Positions 34,130 through 41,824 of a stretch of 64,000 nucleotides of DNA are shown in pieces. The stretch is from positions 26,322 to 90,321 of the forward strand of contig DDSH01000007.1 in the NCBI GenBank assembly GCA_002343775.1, given 5' to 3'. The notes below the pieces were generated by a model that did not search any database, had not been told where the DNA came from, and saw only the letters and a list, made by a program, of their open reading frames with translations. The position numbers were made by a program, and so were the translations under genes. The stretch comes from Anaerolineales bacterium UBA2395. Its GTDB lineage: Bacteria; Chloroflexota; Anaerolineae; Anaerolineales; Villigracilaceae. How positions within the stretch are numbered: the stretch's first letter is position 1; each line of letters opens with the position of its first letter.

Positions 34130-34786
34130 TTAACCGTTGTCGTTTCCTCTCAAGATACGAATGAGAATGAAAACACCGATCAATAAAAGCACGCCGATGA
34201 TGACAAGCACAATGATCGTTCCGGTGGGAAGCGCTTCCGAATCATCCTGTGCGATGCTGAGATCGAGAGGCGTACCCATCAGGGGCGCATCTGAGGGTGA
34301 GCCTTTCTCTGCACTAACTGCCAACACTGCCGTCTTTTCGCCGATCGTTACACTCGTCAATGGTGCGGCAAACCCGGATTCGTTCTTGATGACCAGAGCC
34401 GCGCTTTCGAGCGTCACATTGGTCTGACAGGCACCCAGCGTGGTGAAGCGTGCTTCTGCAAGAGCGCCGTTGGCGACCTGGGGCGTAGTGCTGGCAAAGG
34501 ATGCATCCAGCAAACCAGGTGTTTGGGGCAGCGACAAACCGTTCATGCCGGGGACCGAGGTGGCAGCATTTTCCGGCTTGAGACATGCCGGGTCGTAGCG
34601 AATCTGAAAGGTCAGCCCTTGAACCGGCGAGGTAGACAGTGCATTGACCGTCACAATAACCGTTTCCCCGGTCTTGAAGCTGGGAGTGTTAACGGTGATC
34701 CAGATCGATTCAGGGGTTTGAGCCTGCACCGAAACGACAGGAACAAGGCAGAGAACGGCGATGAGAAGCAGGATGATCTTTTTCAT
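34130..34786 (-). CDS. Membrane-anchored cohesin-domain protein
   Basis: The 218-residue protein has a signal peptide (MKKIILLLIAVLCLVPVVSVQA). A cohesin-fold domain spans ~25-150 (TVNTPSFKTGETVIVTVNA, GLTFQIRYDPACLKP, ARFTTLGACQTNVTLES). A short linker and a C-terminal transmembrane helix follow (TGTIIVLVIIGVLLLIGVFI) with a basic tail (RILRGNDNG). It is thus a single-cohesin anchor on the cell surface. The flanking genes encode dockerin-bearing proteins, so it is the obvious candidate receptor for them. No LPxTG or SLH anchor is seen. Confidence 0.8.
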   Translation of the reverse strand: MKKIILLLIAVLCLVPVVSVQAQTPESIWITVNTPSFKTGETVIVTVNALSTSPVQGLTFQIRYDPACLKPENAATSVPGMNGLSLPQTPGLLDASFASTTPQVANGALAEARFTTLGACQTNVTLESAALVIKNESGFAAPLTSVTIGEKTAVLAVSAEKGSPSDAPLMGTPLDLSIAQDDSEALPTGTIIVLVIIGVLLLIGVFILIRILRGNDNG

Positions 34787-34801
34787 TGAGTACTCCGAAG
34801 A

Positions 34802-34829
34802 AGGACGCGCCGACTTTCATCGACGCGTC
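34802..34829 (-). other. GC-rich hairpin between surface-protein genes
   Basis: GGACGCG...CGCGTCC (7-bp perfect ends) separates the PPC-cohesin-dockerin gene from the anchor gene. The following TTCTTC is a poor T-run, so it may trim downstream expression rather than end it. Confidence 0.5.
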
Positions 34830-34848
34830 CCTGCTGTTTGTGGAAGGT

Positions 34849-36084
34849 TTACTGCCAGTCGAGCGCGCCGGATTGGCGATAGTTCGCTGCGAGAATTTCC
34901 AAATCGAGGACGTTGATCGTCCCATCATTGTTCAGGTCGGCAGCGGAGGGCTCGGCAAGGTTGTAGTTCATGCCGATGGTCAGGGCATCGAATTGGTCGA
35001 TCACATCATTGCCATCGATATCGCCTGCAATCAGGCTAACGGACTGCAAGGTGGTCGTAGCGCCGCCGGTGAGGGTTGGGGTTCCCTGGGCTTTCAAGAA
35101 GCCCGGGGCGGAGGCAATCACAGTATAGGACCCAGCCGGTGCGCTCAAACTGAAATTTCCGTTTTCATCCACGGTGGTCGTACCAGCGACAGTAGTATCT
35201 TCGTTGTACAAGGTCACAGTGACGGGCTTGCTCGCCAGCACGGTTCCAGTCAACGTGCCATCAGGCGCGGCGATCGTCAGCGTGATGGTGGCGGATTCGA
35301 GGGTGGTCAGCGCTCCACCAGTGGAGACGCGTGCCTGACAAATGATGGTGGCTTCCCCTGCCTGCAATGCGGTTGCGGAGAAGGTGAACACCGCGCCATC
35401 CGCGGCGGCTTTCTGTCCATTGCTTCCGGCAACAGCCAAAATGAACGACCCTTCCGCGGGACCGTTGATCGCCACGACAGAATCAGAACCGAACAATCCA
35501 GATTCAGCAATATTGCCAATGCTGATTAACGCAGGGTCGTATGTGCAGGTGAATTCTGCGCTGGTGTATCCGCCTTCGGGAATGTTGTTGAGGAAGACCG
35601 TGGCAGCCGCGGTTTCTCCCACCAGAACACTTGCCGGGTTCAACACAACCGTCACATTGGGGTCAAGAACGGGTTCTGTCTGGCGTATCTCCATGTTATA
35701 CGTGCCACCGCCTGAAACAGGCTGCACCTGAATGAAATAATTCCCGGCAGACTGATTGGTGCTCAAAACCGCCTGAGAGAGCGATCCAGTCACGTGGGCG
35801 ATCTCGTTCTCGCTTGCATCCAGTAGATAGATCGCCGGAGTCAAGTCGCCGGTCTGTGTGGTCACCGTTACAGAAAAGTCGGTGGCTTCATCGATCTGAA
35901 GCGACCAGCGTTCATAACGGGTATCGTTGACGGTTCCGCTGAAAATGGCATCCCAAAAAGTGGTGCTGCGGATGATGATCTGTGCGGGCAGCGCATCCAT
36001 TGCCTGTGCCGGGGTACCGACACCGAAGACGCTGACCAGCATCGCGACCATCAGGGTAATACGGATCAAATGAGTATTTTTCAT
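34849..36084 (-). CDS. Secreted protein with PPC-like, cohesin-like and dockerin modules
   Basis: The 411-residue protein has a signal peptide (MKNTHLIRITLMVAMLVSVFG). A bacterial pre-peptidase C-terminal-like domain follows (~45-140, YERWSLQIDEATDFSVTV, GNYFIQVQPVSGGGTYNM). Next come a cohesin-like domain (~150-275, GYTSAEFTCTYDP, SFILAVAGSNGQ), a beta-sandwich carboxypeptidase-regulatory-like domain (~280-340) and a C-terminal type I dockerin with two calcium loops (DIDGNDVIDQFDA, DLNNDGTINVLDLE). From the PPC domain on it closely parallels the C-terminal part of the M23 protein two genes downstream, so the two arose by duplication; this copy lacks the peptidase and the Thr/Pro region. Confidence 0.83.
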   Translation of the reverse strand: MKNTHLIRITLMVAMLVSVFGVGTPAQAMDALPAQIIIRSTTFWDAIFSGTVNDTRYERWSLQIDEATDFSVTVTTQTGDLTPAIYLLDASENEIAHVTGSLSQAVLSTNQSAGNYFIQVQPVSGGGTYNMEIRQTEPVLDPNVTVVLNPASVLVGETAAATVFLNNIPEGGYTSAEFTCTYDPALISIGNIAESGLFGSDSVVAINGPAEGSFILAVAGSNGQKAAADGAVFTFSATALQAGEATIICQARVSTGGALTTLESATITLTIAAPDGTLTGTVLASKPVTVTLYNEDTTVAGTTTVDENGNFSLSAPAGSYTVIASAPGFLKAQGTPTLTGGATTTLQSVSLIAGDIDGNDVIDQFDALTIGMNYNLAEPSAADLNNDGTINVLDLEILAANYRQSGALDWQ

Positions 36085-36248
36085 TGAAGTATGCTCCTTG
36101 ATGAAATCGGTTGGATGGATTAATAACAGAACGGAAATACCGTTTGTTTAATGAAATAGTTTTCTGTAACCTGTCCTCCAAACTGCCGGAACCCGGCAAG
36201 ATATTAAATTTACATAAGCGAACACACTTACATTCTATAATTCGATGT

Positions 36249-36335
36249 ATGGATAGCGCATTACAGCACGATTGCGGCGATATTGCAGAATAGTTGCGAC
36301 AAAAAAACGATTCGGTCGAATCAACCGAATCGTTT
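36249..36335 (+). ncRNA. Possible small transcript bounded by TATAAT and terminator
   Basis: TATAAT at 36236-36241 would start a plus-strand RNA near 36249, where an ATG opens a 14-codon frame ending at 36293. A 12-bp hairpin with a modest T-rich tail closes it at 36335. No -35 match at normal spacing is seen. It could be a ~90-base small RNA or nothing. Confidence 0.25.
36301..36335 (-). terminator. Terminator of the phosphodiester glycosidase gene
   Basis: AAACGATTCGGT / ACCGAATCGTTT is a perfect 12-bp stem with a 7-base loop; on the minus strand it runs into TTTTTTT. Confidence 0.9.
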
Positions 36336-36385
36336 CGACTGTTTCCGTAAATTTTGATATATCCCCCGCGCTTCATACCAACCCG

Positions 36386-37255
36386 TTACCGGTTTACAAA
36401 GACCCCAAAGTGATTCGCCACCGGTCGCTCGCGCCCCGGAATATAGCTATCGATCGGGGAATTTAATATCTTCGCTTTGCCACCCTCATCCGAAATCACC
36501 AGCGTGGACGAACCACCCCCATCCAACGCCATCGCAGAATGGGCGCCAAGATGCTTCAGCAATTCCGCCAACTCCCGATACGTGGCGCCCGCACTGTAAA
36601 ATGGCTGACGTCCATCCACAACAACGAGATATACATAGCGTCCATTGCGGTTAACCCCAATGGCAGTGCGTGGATGAATGACCGAAGCATCCAAATCTGC
36701 CACGATCTCGCCGCCGCGCATCAACATACGGTCGCCGGAAAGCGCATGAAAGATCTTGTTCGGCGGTTGGTTGAAGCTAATCTCATGCCGGCGGCTGACG
36801 TATAACGTCGGCTCGGGGTCCTCATTTTGCAAGCCATCGGCGTATATCGTCCCATTTGAAGCGGCGAAGCCATTCGGCGTGACCCCATCGCCGCTATGCG
36901 GATAATAATCCACCGGGCTGCGCGACCACCATGGAAAGAAACCATCGCCATTGATGGCGATCTGTACGCCAAATTCCTCGAGAAATTCTGAGGTTGTTCG
37001 CGCTTTTATCGTGCCATCCGGCACGTCCTCCCCCGGTGTGACGAAGAAACTCATCCCGCCGACCTTACGGTCGATGACGATCACATGCGCGATCATCGCG
37101 TGGGGAAGATAACGAACGATGCGCCGATAGGTGACTCCCTCATACAGTTCATACTTCGTCGGGATGGGTGCCGGGCGCCCAAGCGTGAAGATAATGTATA
37201 TGCCAACCAGCAGAAGCAAGCTCAGTGGGGCAAGAAGTAGTCCCTTCCTTTTCAT
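36386..37255 (-). CDS. Phosphodiester glycosidase (NAGPA-domain) protein, membrane-anchored
   Basis: The 289-residue protein has an N-terminal signal anchor (LLLAPLSLLLLVGIYIIF) and a NAGPA/DUF2233 domain. HPRTAIGVNRNGRYVYLVVVDGR, AMALDGGGSSTLVI and ERPVANHFGVF are the family's three hallmark segments. Such enzymes cleave N-acetylglucosamine-1-phosphodiester bonds on glycoproteins or wall polymers outside the membrane. The ATG at 37255 has no visible Shine-Dalgarno. It has its own terminators on both sides and is probably monocistronic. Confidence 0.87.
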   Translation of the reverse strand: MKRKGLLLAPLSLLLLVGIYIIFTLGRPAPIPTKYELYEGVTYRRIVRYLPHAMIAHVIVIDRKVGGMSFFVTPGEDVPDGTIKARTTSEFLEEFGVQIAINGDGFFPWWSRSPVDYYPHSGDGVTPNGFAASNGTIYADGLQNEDPEPTLYVSRRHEISFNQPPNKIFHALSGDRMLMRGGEIVADLDASVIHPRTAIGVNRNGRYVYLVVVDGRQPFYSAGATYRELAELLKHLGAHSAMALDGGGSSTLVISDEGGKAKILNSPIDSYIPGRERPVANHFGVFVNR

Positions 37256-37282
37256 ATTCAAATGTTAACAGCAAAAAATGAG

Positions 37283-37319
37283 GAAAAAATAAAAAGAGAC
37301 AGGCGTCAACCTGTCTCTT
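37283..37319 (-). terminator. Terminator of the DUF1385 gene
   Basis: Perfect 10-bp stem AAGAGACAGG / CCTGTCTCTT, then TTTTATTTTTT on the minus strand. Confidence 0.92.
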
Positions 37320-37333
37320 AACCTCCGAAATCT

Positions 37334-38227
37334 CTACTGGAGTTCCGCTTCTGCCCGGCGCATGGACTGAAAGGATTCGATCGCGACCGCCAGCATTTCA
37401 CGATCCGGCGGGCGGGTGGTGAGCAGTTGCAATGCCAAATTCGGCTTGATGAGCAATTGGACGATGGGGTTGTTCAGGTTGTTCGCTGTCCAGCGAATGT
37501 ATTCGACGGCAATGCCCGCCAGTACCGGGATGAAGGCAATCCGCGAGAGGACGCGCAGGTGGAAGGGAAGCGGTCCGAGCAGCGAGAAGAGGATGATGGA
37601 AAACAGTACCAGCGTCAACAAGAACGCTGTGCCGCATCGTGGATGCTCGATGGGATACTTCTCCACAGTTTCGGGGGTCAGTTCCGCGCCCGCTTCATAG
37701 GCGTTGATGGTCTTATGCTCGGCGCCGTGATATTGAAAGACTCGTTTGATATCGGGCATGAAACCGATCGCCCAGATGTAGCCGATCAACAGCAACAATT
37801 GAAAGACGCCTTCCGCCAGATTGCCGAGCCAGTAGGCATTGCTCAATCCATTTTGGGTCAGCCAATATTCCACCCCGCCGCCCACGCTGGTGGGAAGCAA
37901 AAAGAAGAGTCCAATGCCAAAGGCGAGCGACACGGCCAATGTCAGGTAAAGAGCCGGTCCTTCCAGTTTTTCATCTTCGCCGGTCTGTGTGTTCGCAGAC
38001 AAAGTCAGGGCGCGCATGCCCAATCCCAACGCATCCCAAAGCAGGATCACGCCGCGCAGGAACGGGATCTTGGTGATACCTGAACGGTAGATGCCCGCCA
38101 GCTTCTCGGTGTGGACAGCAATGCTGCCATCGGGCGCGCGCATGGCAACGGCAAAGGCTTTCTGTCCGCGCATCATCACGCCTTCGATCACGGCTTGACC
38201 GCCGTATGAGATGATTCGATCTTCCAT
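37334..38227 (-). CDS. DUF1385 (YqhQ-like) membrane protein
   Basis: The 297-residue protein matches DUF1385: YGGQAVIEGVMMRGQKAFAVAMR at the N-terminus, FQYHGAEHKTINAYEAGAELTPE in the middle (conserved HGAEHK), HPRCGTAFL, and a C-terminal YIRWTANN segment. It has four to five TM helices. The family is widespread in Firmicutes and Chloroflexota and lacks a settled biochemical role; the conserved histidines suggest metal or substrate binding at the membrane. A hairpin repeat sits just upstream and no Shine-Dalgarno is evident. Confidence 0.9.
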   Translation of the reverse strand: MEDRIISYGGQAVIEGVMMRGQKAFAVAMRAPDGSIAVHTEKLAGIYRSGITKIPFLRGVILLWDALGLGMRALTLSANTQTGEDEKLEGPALYLTLAVSLAFGIGLFFLLPTSVGGGVEYWLTQNGLSNAYWLGNLAEGVFQLLLLIGYIWAIGFMPDIKRVFQYHGAEHKTINAYEAGAELTPETVEKYPIEHPRCGTAFLLTLVLFSIILFSLLGPLPFHLRVLSRIAFIPVLAGIAVEYIRWTANNLNNPIVQLLIKPNLALQLLTTRPPDREMLAVAIESFQSMRRAEAELQ

Positions 38228-38236
38228 AATAATTTT

Positions 38237-38269
38237 AGACCTGGCAGGTTTTTGAACCCTGCCAGGTCT
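38237..38269. repeat. Palindromic repeat AGACCTGGCAGG / CCTGCCAGGTCT
   Basis: A perfect 12-bp stem with a 9-base loop between the dipeptidase and DUF1385 genes. There is no T-run on the minus strand, so it is not an efficient terminator for the dipeptidase gene. Likely a dispersed hairpin repeat. Confidence 0.75.
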
Positions 38270-38280
38270 TTCTGATCCTT

Positions 38281-39651
38281 CTAGAAGTTGTAGAAAAAGT
38301 GAGTGAACGCTTCAATGCCCTTGTACCAGGTGGGTAAATGCATACGCTCATTCGGCGAGTGGACGTTGTCATCGGGCAAGCCAAAGCCGGTCAGAAGAGA
38401 ATCCGCACCGACGTAGTTTTGCAGCAGCACGACCGAGCCGATGGAACCGCCTTCGCGCTTGAAATACGGACGTTTGCCCCACACGGTTTCGAGCGCCTGC
38501 GCCAATGCCTGCACACCCGCCGAGTCGGTTTTGGTCAATGCTGCGCCTGCATTGTGCAGGTTGGTCAATTCCCAGCGGATGGTCTTGGGCGCATTCTTCT
38601 TGAGATAGGCGCGTAATTGCTTTTCGGTCTCTTCGGGGGTTTGGTCTGGCACGAGGCGGCAGGAAATTTTTGCCATCGCCCATGCAGGCAGCACAGTCTT
38701 CGAGCCTTGTCCCGTAAAGCCGGAGAGCAAACCGTTCACTTCGAGAGTCGGGCGCGCACCGGTGCGTTCGGCGGGAATGAATTGCGGTTCACCCCACAGC
38801 GCGGGAACGCCGGTCATTTTGATAAGATCCTTGTCCTTGACCGGTAGACGTTTGAAATCTTCGCGTTCTTTCTTACTTAACTTGCGCACCTTGTCGTAAA
38901 AGCCCGGCAATGTGATCTTGCCGTTCTTATCGTGCATGCCCGCCACGAGTTCGATCAAGGCTTGGGCGGGGTTGTGAACCGTGCCGCCAAAGAGACCGGA
39001 ATGCAAATCCTTGTCCGGTCCAAAGACGCGTAACTCAAAATACGCCAGACCGCGCAAGCCAGTGGTGATGGTGGGCTTGTCGGCGGCGATCATGCCAGCA
39101 TCGGGGTTAAGACAAAAATCAGCGGCGAGAAGTTTGCGGTTCGCCTTGATGAAATCGCCCAGATGCTCCGAGCCGATCTCTTCTTCACCTTCCACCAGCC
39201 ATTTTATGTTAACCGGTAATTTGCCATCGGCTTTCATGATGGCTTCCACCGCTTTGATGGATGCCACCACTTGACCTTTCATATCCGAGCCGCCGCGCCC
39301 AAACAAGTAATCGCCTCGCACCTCCGCCTTGAACGGATCGGACGACCAGAGTTCAAGCGGGTCGACAGGTTGTACGTCGTAGTGACCGTAGATCATCACC
39401 GTCGGCGCGGATTTGCCGGCTCCCATCCATTCGCCGTATACAACCGGGTGAAGGGCGGTCGGCATGATTCTGACATTGTCCATGCCAAGGGAGCGCAGTT
39501 GGGCAGCCACCCACTCCGCCGCACGCTGCACATCGGCTTTGTTCTCGCTCAACGTGGAAATAGAAGGGATGTTGACGAATTCCTTGAGTTCATTCAAATA
39601 TCGGTCGCGGTTCGAACGGACATATTCCAACGCTTTCTGAACGTCTGACAT
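38281..39651 (-). CDS. M20 family dipeptidase
   Basis: The 456-residue zinc dipeptidase has MIYGHYDVQPVDP (metal ligand His), LFGRGGSDMKGQV (bridging Asp), VEGEEEIGSEHLG (catalytic and ligand Glu) and a dimerisation domain with LHSGLFGGTVHNPAQALIEL, the CNDP/PepV-like layout. It hydrolyses dipeptides or removes N-terminal residues in the cytoplasm. It lies 16 bp downstream of the peptide-binding protein gene, so uptake and hydrolysis of peptides are probably coupled. Confidence 0.93.
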   Translation of the reverse strand: MSDVQKALEYVRSNRDRYLNELKEFVNIPSISTLSENKADVQRAAEWVAAQLRSLGMDNVRIMPTALHPVVYGEWMGAGKSAPTVMIYGHYDVQPVDPLELWSSDPFKAEVRGDYLFGRGGSDMKGQVVASIKAVEAIMKADGKLPVNIKWLVEGEEEIGSEHLGDFIKANRKLLAADFCLNPDAGMIAADKPTITTGLRGLAYFELRVFGPDKDLHSGLFGGTVHNPAQALIELVAGMHDKNGKITLPGFYDKVRKLSKKEREDFKRLPVKDKDLIKMTGVPALWGEPQFIPAERTGARPTLEVNGLLSGFTGQGSKTVLPAWAMAKISCRLVPDQTPEETEKQLRAYLKKNAPKTIRWELTNLHNAGAALTKTDSAGVQALAQALETVWGKRPYFKREGGSIGSVVLLQNYVGADSLLTGFGLPDDNVHSPNERMHLPTWYKGIEAFTHFFYNF

Positions 39652-39667
39652 AATGGGTTCTCCTTTT

Positions 39668-41359
39668 TTACGGGGCGGTGGTCGGCGCTTCTTCGGCTTG
39701 CTCTTCGAGCGTGCGGCGTGTCACCAGATACCACTGATTGATCAAAGCCAGCCTATCGCTGGTATCGTACAGCGGAGCGACCTGTACTCCTTGCAACTGG
39801 GCATCCACACCATAGGAATAGACGGGATAATACAAAGGCAGGGATGGCATCTCATCCGTGAAGATCACCTGGAAATTTCGGTACAATCGGGCGCGCTCCG
39901 AAAAATCCGCCGAGACGCGCGCCGTTTCAAGGAATTCACTGGCAGTGCGGTTATCCCACTGCGAATAGTTCTGCCCACCTGTGGCTTCAGATTGATGCCA
40001 GAAGAGATACGGGTCGGGGTCGGGTGTGCGGGCGGTGTTCAAGTCTGCGAGAGCAGCTTGATAATTGCGCGGGGTGAGGAAGTCATTCACCAAAGAGTCG
40101 TAGGGTACAGACTGGAGCTCGACGCGCACGCCGATCAACAACCAGTCTGCCTGAATGGCTTGGGCTATCAGCGTATGAGTCTCATCATTGGGGTGGACCA
40201 GGGTAAAGGTCAGGGGTTGACCGTCTTTGGAGCGCACGTCACTGCCAGCGGAGAAGACAAATCCCTCACTGGTAAGTAGCTGAATGGCGGCATCCGGGTC
40301 GTATGGGAATTTTTCGATCTCTTCGTAATATGCCCACGAACCGGGCAGAATGGGACCATCGGCAATAATGGCTTGTCCCTTCAATATGTGAGAGACGATG
40401 ATATTGCGGTTCACACCCAACAGCAACGCCCGGCGCACGTTCTCATTTTGAAGGAAGGAAACTGTGGGATTGTTGAGGTTGAGGAACACCAGTCCCATTT
40501 GCGGCAGGCGGCTGGTATGGACGGAAAGCGCAGGTTCCTGCAAGGCAGCCTGTAAAACATCCTCGGTGATCTGGCTGATGCCAAGCACTTCGCCTTGTTG
40601 GTAGGCGTCGAATGCAGCAGCGCTGTTGGGGTAATAACGGAAGACCACCTGCTCGATGAATGGCGGCTGGATGTAGTAATCCGGGTTGGCGACCAGCACC
40701 ACGCCGCTGATCTGTCCGCTGTTTGTGAGCAGGCGGTCAAATTTATAGGGACCTGTACCAACCGGGCTCAGGTTGAATTCCGCGCTGGCTAACTGATCGG
40801 CAGGAACGGATTCAAGCAAGTGTTTGGGCAGGATTCCAAACGTGGTGTAATCCAGGAACGGAGAGAACGGTTCGGGCAATTTGACTTGAAGCGTTTTCTC
40901 GTTCAGCCGGACAACCTCCACCTGAGACCACATATCCTTGATATCCTGCGGAAAGAGCGACCCGCTGCTTTTGATGAGTTCGATGGTGAAAATGACGTCA
41001 TCGCTTGTCACCGGCTGACCGTCGTGCCAGACAGCATTTTGGCGAATGGAGAAATTGTAGATCGTCCCATCGGCGGATGCGCCCCACGCATCCGCAAGGT
41101 CTGGTTGGGGCAACCCGTGCGAATCGAAACGCATTAACCCGCTAAAGAGCAGGCGGTTCACGTCCCGGTCGGCGGGGTTGTTCCAATCCAGCATGGGATT
41201 CAATCTGCCCATCGAGCCGATCAGCGCTTCGGTATAGATCCCCCCGGGCGCGGCTGCGGGCAGGGTAATGACGCTCACTGGCTGCTGGCTTAGCAACAGC
41301 AACGCCACAATCACCAGCGTTACAGCAACAACCAGGATCTGCCAACGTAATCGTTTCAT
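39668..41359 (-). CDS. Peptide ABC transporter substrate-binding protein (SBP_bac_5)
   Basis: The 563-residue protein has an N-terminal hydrophobic segment (ILVVAVTLVIVALLLL) without a lipobox cysteine, so it is either cleaved or anchored by that helix. The rest is an oligopeptide/nickel-type family 5 binding protein: LADAWGASADGTIYNFSIRQNAVWHDGQPVTSDDVIF and LSPVGTGPYKF are the signature segments. No permease or ATPase genes are adjacent, so its transporter is elsewhere. The dipeptidase gene follows directly. Confidence 0.9.
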   Translation of the reverse strand: MKRLRWQILVVAVTLVIVALLLLSQQPVSVITLPAAAPGGIYTEALIGSMGRLNPMLDWNNPADRDVNRLLFSGLMRFDSHGLPQPDLADAWGASADGTIYNFSIRQNAVWHDGQPVTSDDVIFTIELIKSSGSLFPQDIKDMWSQVEVVRLNEKTLQVKLPEPFSPFLDYTTFGILPKHLLESVPADQLASAEFNLSPVGTGPYKFDRLLTNSGQISGVVLVANPDYYIQPPFIEQVVFRYYPNSAAAFDAYQQGEVLGISQITEDVLQAALQEPALSVHTSRLPQMGLVFLNLNNPTVSFLQNENVRRALLLGVNRNIIVSHILKGQAIIADGPILPGSWAYYEEIEKFPYDPDAAIQLLTSEGFVFSAGSDVRSKDGQPLTFTLVHPNDETHTLIAQAIQADWLLIGVRVELQSVPYDSLVNDFLTPRNYQAALADLNTARTPDPDPYLFWHQSEATGGQNYSQWDNRTASEFLETARVSADFSERARLYRNFQVIFTDEMPSLPLYYPVYSYGVDAQLQGVQVAPLYDTSDRLALINQWYLVTRRTLEEQAEEAPTTAP

Positions 41360-41375
41360 AGGGTTGGGGAGTGGA

Positions 41376-41424
41376 AAAGAGAAAGGACCGCCCGCCCGTC
41401 ACCAGGCAATTGGCAAGGCGGTCC
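41376..41424 (-). terminator. Hairpin after secG
   Basis: GGACCGCC / GGCGGTCC with a 23-base loop region and a TTTCTCTTTTCC tail on the minus strand. It probably ends the secG transcript. Confidence 0.65.
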
Positions 41425-41447
41425 CTTCACGTCCAGTGGAATGACTG

Positions 41448-41669
41448 TTAGCCGAGCGAAATGATAACAAGCACGAGCGCAAAGAAAACCACGCTCAATG
41501 TGATCGTCACCCAAAAGAGGATGCGTTCAATGCCGCGGCGGGCGGTAAACACGCCGCCGGTGTCCGCGCCGGTCAGACCGCCCAGCCCTGCACCCTTGCT
41601 CTGCAAGATGACGCTGAGGACCAGACCCACTGAGGTTATAATCAACGCGATATCCAAAAAGTTTGTCAT
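41448..41669 (-). CDS. secG: Preprotein translocase subunit SecG
   Basis: The 73-residue protein shows the SecG layout: two TM helices (FLDIALIITSVGLVLSVILQ and ILFWVTITLSVVFFALVLVI) separated by the conserved KGAGLGGLTG...GVFTARRG loop. It assists SecYE-dependent protein export. AGGAGG lies 9 bases before the ATG, behind a strong promoter at 41701-41730. Confidence 0.93.
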   Translation of the reverse strand: MTNFLDIALIITSVGLVLSVILQSKGAGLGGLTGADTGGVFTARRGIERILFWVTITLSVVFFALVLVIISLG

Positions 41670-41700
41670 GCGAATGTGCCTCCTAGAAATTAGCGGGCAA

Positions 41701-41730
41701 ATTATACCTGTTCGTGAAGTGAATCGTCAA
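41701..41730 (-). promoter_or_regulatory. secG promoter
   Basis: Minus strand TTGACG (41730-41725), 18 bases, TATAAT (41706-41701): near-consensus sigma-70 type. Confidence 0.82.
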
Positions 41731-41824
41731 ACGAGCGTTTGCCCGATTATGAGAATAAACTAAACCCGGGTGACAGTCCATTTTTTTCGAGAAGGGCTGT
41801 CACCTCTGCTTGCGAGGAAAACCG

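Larger units (their letters stand above)
36085..36385. other. Long AT-rich leader/intergenic region
   Basis: The region before the surface-protein operon holds two small hairpins: AACGG-AAATA-CCGTT near 36131 and GCCGG-AACC-CGGC near 36184. A plus-strand TATAAT lies at 36236-36241, seven bases before a 14-codon ORF, and the terminator at 36301-36335 closes the region. The operon promoter on the minus strand should lie here, giving a 5' leader of at least 100 bases. I cannot fix its hexamers. Confidence 0.5.

Noticed and set aside
38237..38269. Terminator of the dipeptidase gene
   Set aside because: The hairpin lacks a T-run on the minus strand; it is better described as a dispersed palindrome.
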